Assembly (NCBI GenBank): GCA_013350335.1
Contig: CM023536.1
Location: 40,370,314 to 40,434,313, forward strand
Source of the DNA: Chimonanthus salicifolius
Taxonomy: Eukaryota; Streptophyta; Magnoliopsida; Laurales; Calycanthaceae
Length of the DNA: 64,000 nucleotides
Direction of reading: 5' to 3'
Part shown: positions 33,378 through 45,030 of the stretch, piece after piece
Layout of the letters: every line of letters starts with the position of its first letter
Numbering within the stretch: position 1 is the first letter of the stretch
The notes under the pieces: generated by a model
Told to the model about the DNA's origin: nothing
Seen by the model: only the letters and a program-made list of their open reading frames with translations
Database searches by the model: none
Made by a program: the position numbers and the translations under genes

Positions 33378-34850
33378 AACCTAATCCCTTTAGTCATTTG
33401 TGCAGCGATCTTGGAAGTTAGTGAGTAAATTGAGGATTCTGAGGCATAGAAGATGTTCCTCAATAGCCAGTTTATAAAATTGCAGCAAGAAAGGATTTGA
33501 TGTTTTGCTCGACGTAGTGGAAGCGGTGCAGTTTAAATGAGATAAACTCGGGTCAAACAATCAAAATGTTCTAATGGACAGGTCCCACATTTTAAGTCAA
33601 AGGTGGAATGGAATAGAATGGGTCAATCACTTGGAAAAGATAGGTAGTTATGGAAATGTGAGAGAAAGGAGTAGATGGGTAAAATATAATATTAAAAGAA
33701 GGTATTTAAGAAAGATGAAAATGATGTTTTTGATGGCATTAAATGGGATGGAAACCGATGGGACTTGGTTGGTGTAAGGAGTCTCGTTTTTTAAGGAATT
33801 GGGTAATCTTTGTAATGAAAAAATGAAGTGGAAGGAGATGTGCTTGGGACGATGGAGAGAGTGAAGTTGCAGGCAAAGGAAGAAAAAACAGGGGAAGGCG
33901 ATGAAAGACTGGCTGAATTTGGTTCAACAGGCTGACTGGAAGGTGCTGGCGATTGCAGTTGGCTAACGGGGATTACAAAGCAGCGGTGAGGGTGTGGCCG
34001 GGGGCGATATTGTGTAGTACCTGAAGATGGGGTGTTAACATCACATTTATGTTGTTTCAATTACACCTCTCTAATTGAGAGTTTCATCTTCTGATTGAGA
34101 GTTACATTCTCTAATTTGTACAAATACAGATTTTTCATTCATTGTTGGAAAACAGACGACTGAAAAATCTGGGCTCCGAGCAATGGTATGGGCAGCAACA
34201 ACAGAAGAGATAACTTACCTGGGATAAAGCCTAGATATCGTTGAGCAGAAGAGAACTTAACCAACGAAAGAGAAGTCTGCAACTTGGCAGAAGTGGAAGA
34301 TAAAAACTAAGATAACAATTAATCCAGTTTCTGAAATATTCGAAATTATGTAGGTGTTTCTCACCCATTACATCGAGTATTTATAACTAAAATAAAACAC
34401 AGCCTAACTAAACAAAGTATATCCACCGACTGATACGGCCATATCCAACTAGGTCTTTTGACTTAAGGACTCTGACCGAAGTGTCCCAAATAGATTAGGA
34501 CACCGATTCAAAAAATAAAACTAATTTAACAACTTTAATAAATATTAAAATAAAATAAAAATAAATAAGTGGAGTCCACTTGAATATTGGAGCCACATCC
34601 TACATCAATGCAACCATACCCCATATGGAGGGGTGGTCTTTGTGTGATGTACTTTTTACACCTTCGTTTAGATATGCTAATAGATTATTGAGTCTTTGGT
34701 CTCTTTGACATAGTTATTTACAGCATTCATGCTCATTCCTGCAAGTGGAAATCAGGCAACCTCTAGTATCTTGTAGGATGAGGAATTACTCTTCACCGTC
34801 GATGTGGAAAGCTCTGCTTTTATTATTCCAATCAGGATTTAAATGCCTCC
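33378..34850. other. Intergenic or decayed-gene region
   Basis: Coding-like phrases on the - strand at 33378..33480 (YASESSIYSLTSKIA and AQMTKGIRLGL) join across the Copia A insertion to 24864 and below. Open frames around 33570..34060 have no motif. Around 34060..34135 the word TCTCTAATTGAGAGTT and close variants recur. No whole gene can be supported. Confidence 0.35.
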
Positions 34851-34854
34851 ATAG

Positions 34855-36190
34855 GCCGATATATCGGCCGATAATCAAATATCGGTAAATACCGATATAA
34901 TATTTTTCTTTCTTCTTCGGATATCAGCGATATTTTTTTATCTTCTTCGAATTTTTTATATTTTATTTTTTTTCAAAAGAATTCAGAAAAATGAAGAAAA
35001 TTATACACTTCATGGATATGTAATTTTTTATTTAAATTTCGATCATTTACATGTTAATTTTTTTTAAAAAAAAATTACGAACTCGATAATTTCAATTTTT
35101 TTAAAAACAAAATATGAAATTTGTAAAAATGAGAAGAGAACTCTACACACTCTATTGTCCCAACCATACCAACAAATTTGTCACTCAAATAACTATCATC
35201 ACACATGCATGAAAAAAATCAAAAGAGAAAATATTAGAACCTTCAGAGAAAATAAAAAGACATAAAAGCTCTAAATTTCTGTTGAAGTAGGACTTCTCAA
35301 TTCCATCAGCTAATTTATAAGTGTGTAAAAAGGAGTGACCGAAAATCACCTATTTACTCTTAAATAACGTTGACAATATAAGGAGTAGAATCCGGTGAAA
35401 TAACATTGAAAAATGTGGCACTGCATGTGCATGTAGTATGCATACCATTGGAAAAAGAAATCCGCATGCACGCATGTATGCAGTTAAAATTTGAAAAAGG
35501 GAGTTGCATGCATGCATGCCATTGGAAAAGAGAGCATGCATGCAATTGAATGTCAATTGTTCCCATTTCTCAAGTTACCGTTTGTGTTTCCTTCTCATTC
35601 ATTTGTTAGTCTCAGTGATAATTTCATCAGAGTTTGGCTTTTCAGTGACTCTTGAGTTTTAACAAAGGTATATATGGACTTCGCACCAATATCTCTAAAT
35701 ATGAGAGACTACTTTACTATTTTTCAAGTCTCAATCCAAATCAACTGAGCAAGAACTGCTTCACTATTTTTCAAGTCATATTATCTCTATGGATTGGTGT
35801 AGAAGACCCTTGTCATGCATGCTTTTGAATGTCAAAGAGATATTTGCAGAAATAGGTAACAATAATTATTTGAATATTTTAATGATGTTAGTTGTAAATT
35901 TCATTTTCAATATTTTTTAATAATGCTACTCTTTAACATTTGAATAATTATTTGAATAGCAATATCAGGCTGATGTCGACATTTTTTTACAAAAAAAATA
36001 TGGAATTTAAAAAAAAATCATGCTGATGTCGGCCGTTTCTTGAAAATAAAAATAAATCAAAAATTACAAAACAGAAAATCATTATTTAAAAATCAGTTTT
36101 TCACTGATATTGGCCCTTATTTTATTTTTTTAAAATCATTTTCACCAATATTATATAATATCGACAATATGTATCGGCCGATATTTTGAG
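34855..36190. mobile_element. Possible non-autonomous DNA element with ATCGGCCGAT ends
   Basis: TATATCGGCCGATA near 34859..34872 and TGTATCGGCCGATATT near 36171..36186 form inverted, self-complementary ends around 1.3 kb of AT-rich DNA without a gene. GATATCAGCG- and CGATATT-type words recur inside. TSD not seen; class uncertain. Confidence 0.45.
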
Positions 36191-36336
36191 ATTTGATTTT
36201 AATAGACAGGATAACAATTACTGAAGAGGTCATCTTATTAAGAATACTCATTTTGGTGTTGACAATGCTACCAACTCCTGCACTTCCAAATGCCCTTTTT
36301 CAAGTCATCATACTATTGCATTTCCATCCATAGGTC

Positions 36337-37643
36337 TGTTAGGAATAATTATGAAGAACAGCATCGGAAATAATCCACAACACAATAAACATAAATAACA
36401 AGCACACTATCAATAATCTGGACAACTAGATTTACGTGGTTCGGCAAAATCTTGTATATGTCCACGGAGTGTAAATATTACTATGAGAGAAAAGAGTTTA
36501 AATCCCAAACCGAAGACCCAAGTCCCTTATACACCCCTTTCTTCTTATCACTCTCAATCCCAGAAGAAACAACACATCTTCTGTCTCGTTCTCTAGCATG
36601 CTTTGTCACGACCAAACCCAAATCAACAAGATATTGTCCTCTTTGGGCCACACACCTTCAAGATTTTGCTTTGGGCCCGGCCCAAAAGGCTTCTTATTGA
36701 GGTGTGGTTGCATGCCTCTTATTGTCTGCATAGACCCCATGTCAGTGTGACGTGATAGAGCCGAGGACAACTTTGGTCTTAAGGGGGGTGGGTGTGAGTA
36801 TTACAATCCACCCCCTTAAGATCCAGAGTTATCCCTGGCTCTGTCACGTTACACTGACATGGGGTATACACAGACAATACAACACAGAAGAGTAGAGAGC
36901 TCACACAGGCCGAGAGTGGAACCGTGCTCTGATACCAATTGTCACCAACTCAACAAGGTATTGTCCTTTTTGGGCTACACACCCTCAAGATTTTGCTTTG
37001 GGCTCGGCCCAAAAGGCCTCTTATTAAGGTGTGGCTGCCCCCTTCTCTTTAACCCCTCCATCCCCCAACTGCCTGGGTGATGTGAGACTTTTTCCCACAT
37101 GCCTAGCAACAACTGGGTGGGTGTGGGTGTTACATGTTTCTTGTGCTCCCCTACATCACCTAAATGTCATATGTAGAATACCCGAGCACAACACCGTGTA
37201 TGACACATAAACATTCAACCATTTTTGCATGCAGCCATTCCTCTATGTGCCTAAGCCTCTGTTTTAAAGCATTCGCGTAAACATAAGTGCGGTCACCACC
37301 ATGCATACGGCCATCTCCATGCATATTGTTGTCACCATGTTGTGTATGACCTCATGGCCGTGAGGCATCAATTCATATGGCAATCCTCTCTTGAATATCG
37401 CGTGAGAGATATATCTATATGGGCCAATAGTTCTAGTTTTTCTCTCTCTTGTCGTGTCCACTAGAGAGATACACGTTAGTGACCCTTTATTATTCTCTCC
37501 CCAATTTCCAACCCATTAAACCATGTGCATACTTGATGTAGAGAGAGAATTTTTCTCCTAGAATCCAGCCTCTTGATGTACAGTTGTACCATGCACACGC
37601 TAGCCACTGGATTTTGTGTGTAATTCAAGGCAACACGTCAACA
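36337..37643 (-). repeat. 3' LTR of the large non-autonomous element
   Basis: About 770 bp after removing TRIM 2 and its TSD. It matches the other LTR in order but lacks most of the CATGCATA expansion found there. Confidence 0.88.
36604..37134 (-). mobile_element. TRIM 2, nested, near-perfect TSD
   Basis: LTR copies at 36604..36805 and 36940..37134 both run TGTCACnA to TTACA and share AAGATTTTGCTTTGGGC and CGGCCCAAAAGGC. On the - strand, ATTGGTATCAGAGC follows the LTR at 36939 (primer site) and CTTAAGGGGGTGGAT precedes the LTR at 36805 (polypurine tract). Flanks are TGCTT (36599..36603) and TGTTT (37135..37139), one mismatch. The interior is 134 bp. Confidence 0.88.
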
Positions 37644-37906
37644 ATCTCCACCTTGGCGAGAATTCCACCAACCCCTGGAGATGATTTGAAACCATCTTAT
37701 GCACTGCATCTGTAGCTCCGCATCTTGTGTAAGATTCTCATCCCCACGCCCTAGGATGATCCACCAGTCTCCAGTGAGAAAGACTAATCAATCTTTGCTC
37801 AAAGGGCTCCACCTTGAACATGACTACTGAGATTTCTTTTCCTTCCATCGTGTTGTAGTCCAATAACCCACTCCTCCATGATCGAAATCAAAGCTCTAAT
37901 ACAACT
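37644..37906 (-). other. Interior of the large non-autonomous element
   Basis: Only 263 bp lie between the LTRs: polypurine tract at the low end, primer site at the high end, and a short transcribed stretch with no frame. Confidence 0.8.
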
Positions 37907-38848
37907 TGTTATAAATAATTATACGGAAAAACAATGGAAACAATCCACAACACAATAAAAATAAATAACTAACACACCACCAATAATTTGTTGACCGGGA
38001 TTTAAGTGGTTCGACAAAAGTCTACCTACGTCCACAGATGTGAATATCATTATTAAAAAAAAAAAAAGGATAATACCCATACAATATGAATGACTCCATG
38101 AGTTTAAATCCCAAACCCAAGACCTGAGTCCTTTGTACACCCCTATTTTCTCATCACTCTCAATCTCAGAAGAAAAAACACATCTTATATCCCACTCTCT
38201 AGCGTGCTTCATGTGCTCCCCTACATCACCTGAGTGTCGTGTGTAGAATATTCGAGCACAACATCGTGTATAGCATATACACATCCAACTACACTTGCGT
38301 GCAACCATTCCTCTATGCGCCTAAACCTTTTGGTCTCGAAGCCTGCGCTTAAACACACGTCCGGTCACCATCATGCATATGGCCGTCATTATGCATACGC
38401 CATGCACACGCTGTCTCTATGTATACACCATGCATACGGCCATCTCCATGCATACGCCATGCATACGGCCATCTCCATGCATATCACTAAGCATATGGCC
38501 ATCTCTATGCATATCACCATGCATACAAGGCCATCTCTATGCATATTGTTGTCATCGTGCTGTGTACGGCCTCATGGTCGTGAGGCCTCAATTCATGAGG
38601 CCATCATCTCTTGAATACCGTGTGAGAGATATATTCCATACGCGCCAAGTGAGAGATACATGTTGGAGACCCCTTGTTTTACTCTCCAAAATATCCAAGA
38701 GATAATACCGTGTATATATTTGATTTAGAAAGAGAAGTTTTCTCCTACAATCCAACCTCTTCATGTACAACTGTACCATGCAGATGCCAACCACTCGGTT
38801 CAACAGCCACTCAGTTTTCTGTGTGTAATTCAAGCCAACACATCGACA
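37907..38848 (-). repeat. 5' LTR of the large non-autonomous element
   Basis: This 942-bp copy is longer than its partner because of a CATGCATACGGCCATCTC-type repeat expansion at about 38366..38560. Confidence 0.88.
38366..38560. repeat. Tandem CATGCATA/GGCCATCTC repeats inside an LTR
   Basis: Units such as ATGCATACGGCCATCTCC and ATGCATATCACCATGCATA repeat at least six times with variation. The small frames here (histidine/methionine-rich) are repeat by-products. Confidence 0.8.
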
Positions 38849-38853
38849 AGGTC

Positions 38854-39320
38854 ATTATCAAACAATGGGGCTATGTGTTTCAAGCCTAATGATTTGTTCT
38901 CTTTCAATTTACTAGTAGAGTGGAAATCTTCATCTCAAATAGATATTGAAGAGAGTTTAGCACTATTGTTCTCTCTGCTCTGTATTCTCCATTAAATGTT
39001 GCCCTAAATATTTCTTGTCTTCTCATTCCTTAAATTACATGCCACTTTTCATCTTTGATGTCTTCTCTAGTTGAAGAGCTACTTGTTGAAGACAATTTCC
39101 ATATTGGATTCAAATTTCTAAGAAATCAAAATAGATTGCACAAAAATGGGTTATTGCGGTGAAATTTAGGGTTTTCTAGTCTTAATGTTCAAATGGAATA
39201 AGAAAAAGAAAAACGAACAACGCCTTTTTCTGGGGGCTTTTTATAAACATCTCTATTTGTAGTAGTACACATGCGATAGTGGGGCAATAGTGAGAAATAT
39301 GGCACTTCTCATTTCCGTGA
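38854..39320. other. Non-coding or decayed coding flank
   Basis: On the - strand the phrases DEDFHSTSKLKENKSLG and LKHIAPLFDND read well up to the LTR element. No gene family was recognised. Confidence 0.3.
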
Positions 39321-39760
39321 CATTAGGGTCGTCTTAACCATAAGACGACTTAGGTGGTCGCCTTAGGCCCCCTTAAAAAAAATGCCCACACGTTTTACTG
39401 CTACCACAAAACTCTAATGTTAGAAAGTCACTCATGTTACCGACTTACCTGCAAAATCCTAAAAAAAATATCACCGCAAGCCCCCACCCTTTTTAAGTAC
39501 TCGCATACTTTATGTTTTCTGCCTCTCCTTTCTCTCTCGACAAAGATTGACTATCGCTCTCCTCTCTCTCGACGAAGATTTTGAAAGCCTCTCCAGAATC
39601 CCATCTACTTCTCGTGGGTTCTCCGACATGTTTTTGGATCATTTGGGTGGTGCCGATGTCTCCATCCCAACTGGCCTCAGCCTTGTAGAGCTTCTGGTCT
39701 TCTGGACTCTCATGTCCTCTCCTCTTCTAATGTAAGTAGTCATTTCATCCTCAAGTTACA
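39320..39760 (+). mobile_element. Possible 5' end of the decayed hAT element
   Basis: GGTCGTCTTAACCATAAGAC and GTCGCCTTAGGCCCCC (39329..39372) resemble the terminal region often seen upstream of ZMYM1-like hAT transposase genes of plants. The link to the transposase at 42069 is by position only, across a LINE. Confidence 0.35.
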
Positions 39761-40255
39761 AATATCGGCCGAAATATGAAATTTCCACTTTTATTTGTTT
39801 GGATATCCAAGGATCTGTAATGAGTTTTTTCTAGTATATTAAAAAGTACTTTAGAAATACTGATAAATTGGGTTGGGCCGAAGTTTCAACTTAAATTTCA
39901 AAATTTGGGTGAAATTTGATTGAGACTCTGATCTGAAAAAAAACGTTTTAAAAAGGGGCCTCAAAAGCCAAAAGATTAGTTAATTTTCATGATTTCATCA
40001 GCCTAATCCAAGCTTTAAATACTAAATTTCATCGATATCATAAATTATTTCATTCTTTCCGCTTTCAGCCTAATTCATTTAAGTGGCTTTTTCATCTCTT
40101 CCACTTTTAAATAATGTCCAAAGTCCCAAACTTATCTCCTTCATAACTCGTATTTTTTAGATAAGTTAAAAAAAAAAAATTTGATGAACAAAGTCTTATT
40201 TTTTTAGATTTTGATAAGTATAATTTGAAATAAGATTTGATTAGTAAAGATTCAA

Positions 40256-41601
40256 ATTACGGTTCTGTTGGTCCTCTGCCTCTTATTTGGAGTAGCCTGT
40301 TTCCAACTAGGGTTCGAGGTTGTTCAATTGGTGTTGCACTAAAATAAAGATCTTGACTAGAGTGAAACTTAGGAGAAGGCTCTTTTGGGCTTGGATGATG
40401 TGACTTTGTGCCTTCTTTATAACTCTGCAGATGAGTCCATTGATCACCTCCTAGGCACGTGTCCAATCTCGTGGAGGCTTTGGAGTTTTTTATGAATCTT
40501 ATGGGGGTCTTAAGAGAGTTTGTTGAAGTCGTAGTCTATTTCTCAGGTTAGGAGTGTAATACCCCGCTCCATAGGAGATCTATAATGTGTAGCGTGCCTA
40601 TAGAGAAAAAAGTCTCACATTGCTATTTGCATTGGAAAGTCCCTAGTATATAAGTGGTAGTCTTACTCCTTCTAACATGAGGTCTTTTGGGAGCAACAGT
40701 GGGTTAGCTCGTCAATTGAAAGTTGTGCGGGCCGTGTGTGAGGCCCAAAGTAGACAATATTATGCTAGCGGGACGGGTCGTTACAAATGGTATTAGAGAA
40801 TGGTTCAACTCTCTGCTTAAAGGTAAGGTCTTAGTTGTTGTGTGTGCAGAGCCGAGTACAACTCTGGCTTTAAAAGGGGTAGATTACAATACCCCGCCCT
40901 AGAGGGGGTCTATAGTGTGGCGTGCATACAGAGAAAAAGTCCCACATTGTTAGTTGCGTTGGAAATTCCCTAGTATATAAGTGGTAGCCTTCCTTTTTCT
41001 AGCATGAGGCCTTTTGAGAGCAACAGTGGGTTGACTCTCCAACTGAAAGTTGTACGGATCGTGTGTGAAGTCCAGAGCAGACAATATCATGCTAGCAAGA
41101 CGGGTCATTAGAAGGAGGAAACGGAGGCTTTCTCAGAATCGGTGGGGATCTTGGATTCTAATGAGGCGAAACTTCTTATTGTTAGGAGAATCTTGACCTT
41201 AGGTGGTAGCTTGGGGGGAGTAAAATTAGTAATCGAAAGTGATTCGTCCAACACTATCAAATGGGCTAAGGGTTTGAGGAGACCTCCTTAGAGGCTAATC
41301 ACAATTGTTAGGGAGATTAAGGGGCTTACCACAGGCATGGAGGTTTCGTTCAACCATATTAGTCGATCGGCAAACGGTGTTGCGGACTTCTTTGTCAAAA
41401 ATGGTGTTGATGGGCCGAATTTAGGCATTTTTCTTTTATCACAAATTTGATTATGTTATTGTGGTTCGGTTATAGTAGTTGCTTTTTTTTTTTCTTTTCT
41501 TTTTTTCTTGGGCCTAGCCCTCTTAGGCTCTTTTCATTTGTTCTTTCTTTGTTTCTGTTTCTTCTTTTAATGAAATTTCTTTTTTATCGTTCAAAAAAAA
41601 A
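40256..41601 (+). mobile_element. 5'-truncated LINE with 13-bp TSD and nested TRIM
   Basis: Identical AGTAAAGATTCAA repeats at 40243..40255 and 41602..41614 bound a + strand insertion that ends TCGTTCAAAAAAAAA, a poly(A) tail. It contains the end of the reverse-transcriptase region with a zf-RVT motif (LCLLYNSADESIDHLLGTCP) and, after the TRIM, an RNase H-like C-terminus (VIESDSSNTIKWAKGL, then NHISRSANGVADFFVKNGVD). About 790 bp remain without the TRIM. The related LINE at 54622..55950 has the same end. Confidence 0.92.
40555..41112 (+). mobile_element. TRIM 3, complete 558 bp, TSD AGGAG
   Basis: LTRs are 40555..40785 (231 bp, TGTAATACCCCG to CGTTACA) and 40885..41112 (228 bp). A good primer site AATGGTATTAGAG follows the first; the tract TTTAAAAGGGGTAGAT precedes the second; only 99 bp lie between. 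AGGAG repeats are at 40550..40554 and 41113..41117. It splits the LINE between its zinc-finger and RNase H parts. Confidence 0.95.
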
Positions 41602-41614
41602 AGTAAAGATTCAA

Positions 41615-42060
41615 TTCAAAAGTGGTAAATAAGTATTTGAAAACAGAAGTATAATTATATATAAAGCGCATACAAATCTTAAAAAAATACAAGCATGACC
41701 ATAGCCATAAATGATCAGTCATATCCAATTTCCCATGATTCAGTAACATATCCAATTTCCTTCTATTTTCATATGTTATTTTTTATTTTCTTGTTATTAA
41801 ATTGTTTTAACACTAAATTCCTATTTTTTGTTGCATCTCAATTCAATTCTAACAATTTATTTTGTCTCTGCAGATCAAGCTGTGACTTTTAATTTAAAGA
41901 ACTTTGGTGAATTAGTAGAATAATAGAGGACATTACAACCATTCATCAATTCTCTTATTTTCACAATGTCAGGTTCTATTATTCTTTAACCTTTCAATTT
42001 TAGTTCATTTTAGTTATTTATAATCTTAAAGGTTTTTGTCTTATTTATAATTATGTTTTA
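41615..42060 (+). other. AT-rich stretch upstream of the hAT transposase
   Basis: Short frames without motifs. TTTTGTCTCTGCAG near 41860 could be an old splice acceptor of the transposase gene, but this is speculative. Confidence 0.3.
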
Positions 42061-42068
42061 TTCATAAA

Positions 42069-43870
42069 TATGTCTAATAGAAGATATGAATCTCGATTTC
42101 AAAAACTTCAAAAAGGAGAAGAATAAAAAAAAAAAAAAACTAGCTCAATCTCAAAGAGGGGCTCTTGATAAATTTATAACTAGCAATAAAATAATTAACA
42201 AGTAATTTGAATGAAAATTTAACAAATGAACAACAAACTCATTTAACAGAATCAAAATATAATGAACCAACAGTACAAAAGAATGACAATAAACAGATTC
42301 ATAATAATACTCAAAAAAATTTAGAAGAAAATGAAACAAGAAAAGAAAATGAAATATCTGATTCTATTTCTACAATTAGTTATAATCCAGGACAATAGGA
42401 AAACTATATATACAAAAATAAGAGATTTATTAGTAGAAAGAGGTCCAATTTGAGATAAAACTATAAAATTTCTAATGGATAAAAACTCTAGGCATGTCTC
42501 TACTAACTATTATACTAGAGTATTTTCAAATGGAGAAAAAATATGATAAAAAATGGCTAGTATATTCAAAAGAGATGGATTTCGTATTTTGTTTTTGTTG
42601 CAAGTTGTTTAACTCAAAACCGAATGCAAGTATATTAGTTACAAACGAAATTAGAGATTAGAAAAATCTTAATTATAAGCTTAAACATCACGAACTAACA
42701 AATGAGCACATTATGAATATAAATAGTTGGATTGAATTAGAATCAAGATTGTTAAAAAATAAGACAATCGATAAAAATATTCAAGAAGAAATTAACAAAA
42801 AGAAAGAACATTGGAAAAAATTACTCTTAAGAATTATTGTTGCTGTGAGAGCTCTTGCTAAAAACAACATACCATTTCATGGAAATAGTGACAAGATATA
42901 TGAAGAAAATAATGAAAATTTTCTATGTTTAATTGAAATGATTGCAAAATTTGATCCAATAATACAAGAACATCTTCGTCGTATTAAAAATGATGAAATA
43001 CTTAATCATTTTCTTGGACATAATATACAAAATGAATTAATACATATTTTAGCATTTGAAATTAAAAATACAATTATTAAAAAATTAAAGACACAAAATA
43101 TTATTCAATTATACTTGGTTGTACTGCAGATGCAAGTCACCAAGAACAAATAACTCTAATATTGCGTTGAGTGAATGTTTCAATAGATCTAATAAACTTG
43201 AAGAATATTTTTTAGAATTTTTAAGAGTAGACGATACATCTTGAAAGGGCTTTTTAATGAACTTTTAAATGTACTAAAAATTTAGGACTTGATATTAATG
43301 ATGTAAGAGGACAAGGGTATGATAATGGATCAAATATGAAAGGAAAACAAAAAGGTATACAAAAAATGCTATTAGATACAAATCTTAGAGCTTTCTACAC
43401 ACCATGTGGTTCTCATAATTTAAATTTAGTATTTTATGATTTGGCAAACTCCTATCCTAAAGTTATATTTTTTTTTTTTGGAGTAGTACAACGTATATAT
43501 ACATTATTTTCTTCTTCTACGAAGCGGTGGAAAATTTTATAAGATAATGTATCTATTTTAACTTTAAAGTCATTGTCACAAACACATTGGGAAAGTAATT
43601 TGAAAGTGTTAAATCGGTAAAATTTCAAGTTCCAGAAATTAAAGATGCTCTACTTCAACTGTGTTAAAGTGGTTAATGTAAAAATTATTTCAAAATTTAA
43701 AAAAGACCTACAATCATGCCATATTCCTATTTGAAAATTGCTATATAGAAAACTTGAAAACTTTCAGAATATAAAAAATAAAACTTCTGTAGTATCAAAC
43801 AAAATGTTAAAGCAACTTTTATCATTTCTTTTTCAAATAGAAAATGCCCCTCAAGGGTATTTTGCTTCGA
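42069..43870 (+). pseudogene. hAT-family (ZMYM1-like, DUF4371) transposase, decayed
   Basis: Starting MSNRRYESRFQKLQKGEE, the interrupted frame reads a TTF-type zinc-finger region (DKNSRHVSTNYYTRVFSNGE, about 42478..42540; later MNINSWIELESRLLKNKTID at 42713), then the DUF4371 core (WKKLLLRIIVAVRALAKNN, IPFHGNSDKIYEENNENF, GLDINDVRGQGYDNGSNM, FYTPCGSHNLNLVFYDLA). Usual proteins of this kind run some 700..800 residues. Here the C-terminal dimerisation domain is missing after a SINE near 43870, and there are many stops. Confidence 0.85.
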
Positions 43871-44035
43871 GTTTTTTTTTTTAATTTACGTGTGAAAAAC
43901 CTCGGAAAATCCAGCGTAAAACTCTCACAGGTGATACCCCTACCCTTAAGACACACCAGATGAAATCATGACGGCTCAAACTTGGTACTTCCACTTCCTA
44001 AGACAGAAGATTACCGATTAAGCTACACTTACAAA
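43866..44035 (-). mobile_element. SINE (family 1), - strand
   Basis: On the - strand: box-A-like TAGCTTAATCGGTAA, box-B-like AAGTTTGAGC, the body GGTGTGTCTTAAGGGTAGGG, and a TTTACGCTGG..TTTCACACGTAAATT end with an A-run. It agrees with the SINEs at 15398 and 16671 and truncates the hAT transposase. Confidence 0.8.
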
Positions 44036-44159
44036 ACTTGCAATCACCATCTATCATGGGAAGATTTGTTGATATTTAAAATAAAAGTTTCAAGTCATTA
44101 GGTAAAAGTATATACCACTTTTTGCATTTTATTCAGAACTCAACTTACAAATCAATGCC

Positions 44160-45030
44160 AGGAGTCGAAGTATCGGCCCTAAACCAATATATGACAATAT
44201 CAACCTCAAAAATATGTACAATTAGTCAAAAATTCTGAAAAATACAAAATAGAAATTATGAAAATCTATTTTGCTATAATTCTGGTTTAATATCTCAAGC
44301 ATTTTATACTATTAGAGTCAATAATGTGAATATGAGAGACAAATGCCAAAAAAACAGTAATAATGTCTAGAATTATATAAATCAATAACTCATCCTCATT
44401 AAAGTCCCTAAACATCTAATATGCTTTGATCCGAACTTTATAACAATTACACACAAAATACAGACTATCTTAAAAGTAAAAATTCCAAAAAAAATGGAGA
44501 AAAATAGCAAAAAACCAACAACTTCACAAACCTTAAATGGCTAGATTTAAGTGCATACAGATCTATTCTTTTGTTACGATTTATCAACAAATTATCATTA
44601 CAAAATCTCAATTTCCTAAAAGTCCTGAAAATATTGGTAAAATCAACAAACATCATCTAAATTTTCTAAATCATAATATCAAATTTCCTTTAAATTCCCA
44701 AACTCTCTAGTGTGCATCCACTCAAATTTTCCACAAACGAAAATGAATATTAGCGTAAAGCAAAATTCTAAAGTATGAAATATGGGTTTAAATACCTTTT
44801 GGGATTCTCGAAGAGAACTAGATGCTATAAGTGACAGAAACAGGGAAAGTAATTTCAAGAAAAAAATCCCATAAAAATGGTTTGAACTCAAAATTGACCC
44901 GCTGATACATGGTTGAGAAAGTATCAACAATGTGAGGCCATATCATATATTAGCAAATACTTGTCAACTAGACTTAAAACTGATGTAAATGGCCAATATA
45001 TATTGTACCAGCCGATCTTCGAACCCCTAC
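44160..45030. mobile_element. Possible MITE-like element with ATCGGCC ends
   Basis: GTCGAAGTATCGGCCCTAAA at the left and the reverse complement of CCAGCCGATCTTCGAACC at the right resemble inverted ends. The interior is AT-rich with no gene. Confidence 0.3.

Larger units (their letters stand above)
36337..38848 (-). mobile_element. Large non-autonomous LTR element, TSD AGGTC, 263-bp interior
   Basis: Two LTRs, 36337..37643 (holding a nested TRIM) and 37907..38848, share start TGTTAGGAATAATTAT or TGTTATAAATAATTAT and a common body (ATCCACAACACAATAAA, GTTTAAATCCCAAACC, TACATCACC, GTGTGTAATTCAAG). Identical AGGTC lies at 36332..36336 and 38849..38853. On the - strand a tRNA-Met-like primer site (TTGTATTAGAGC) follows the LTR at 37906 and a polypurine tract AAGGTGGAGAT precedes the LTR at 37643. 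The interior has no gene. It is a TRIM-like element with unusually long LTRs. Confidence 0.92.

Noticed and set aside
38234..38705. His/Met-rich repeat proteins
   Set aside because: Translation of CATGCATA repeats inside an LTR in two frames.
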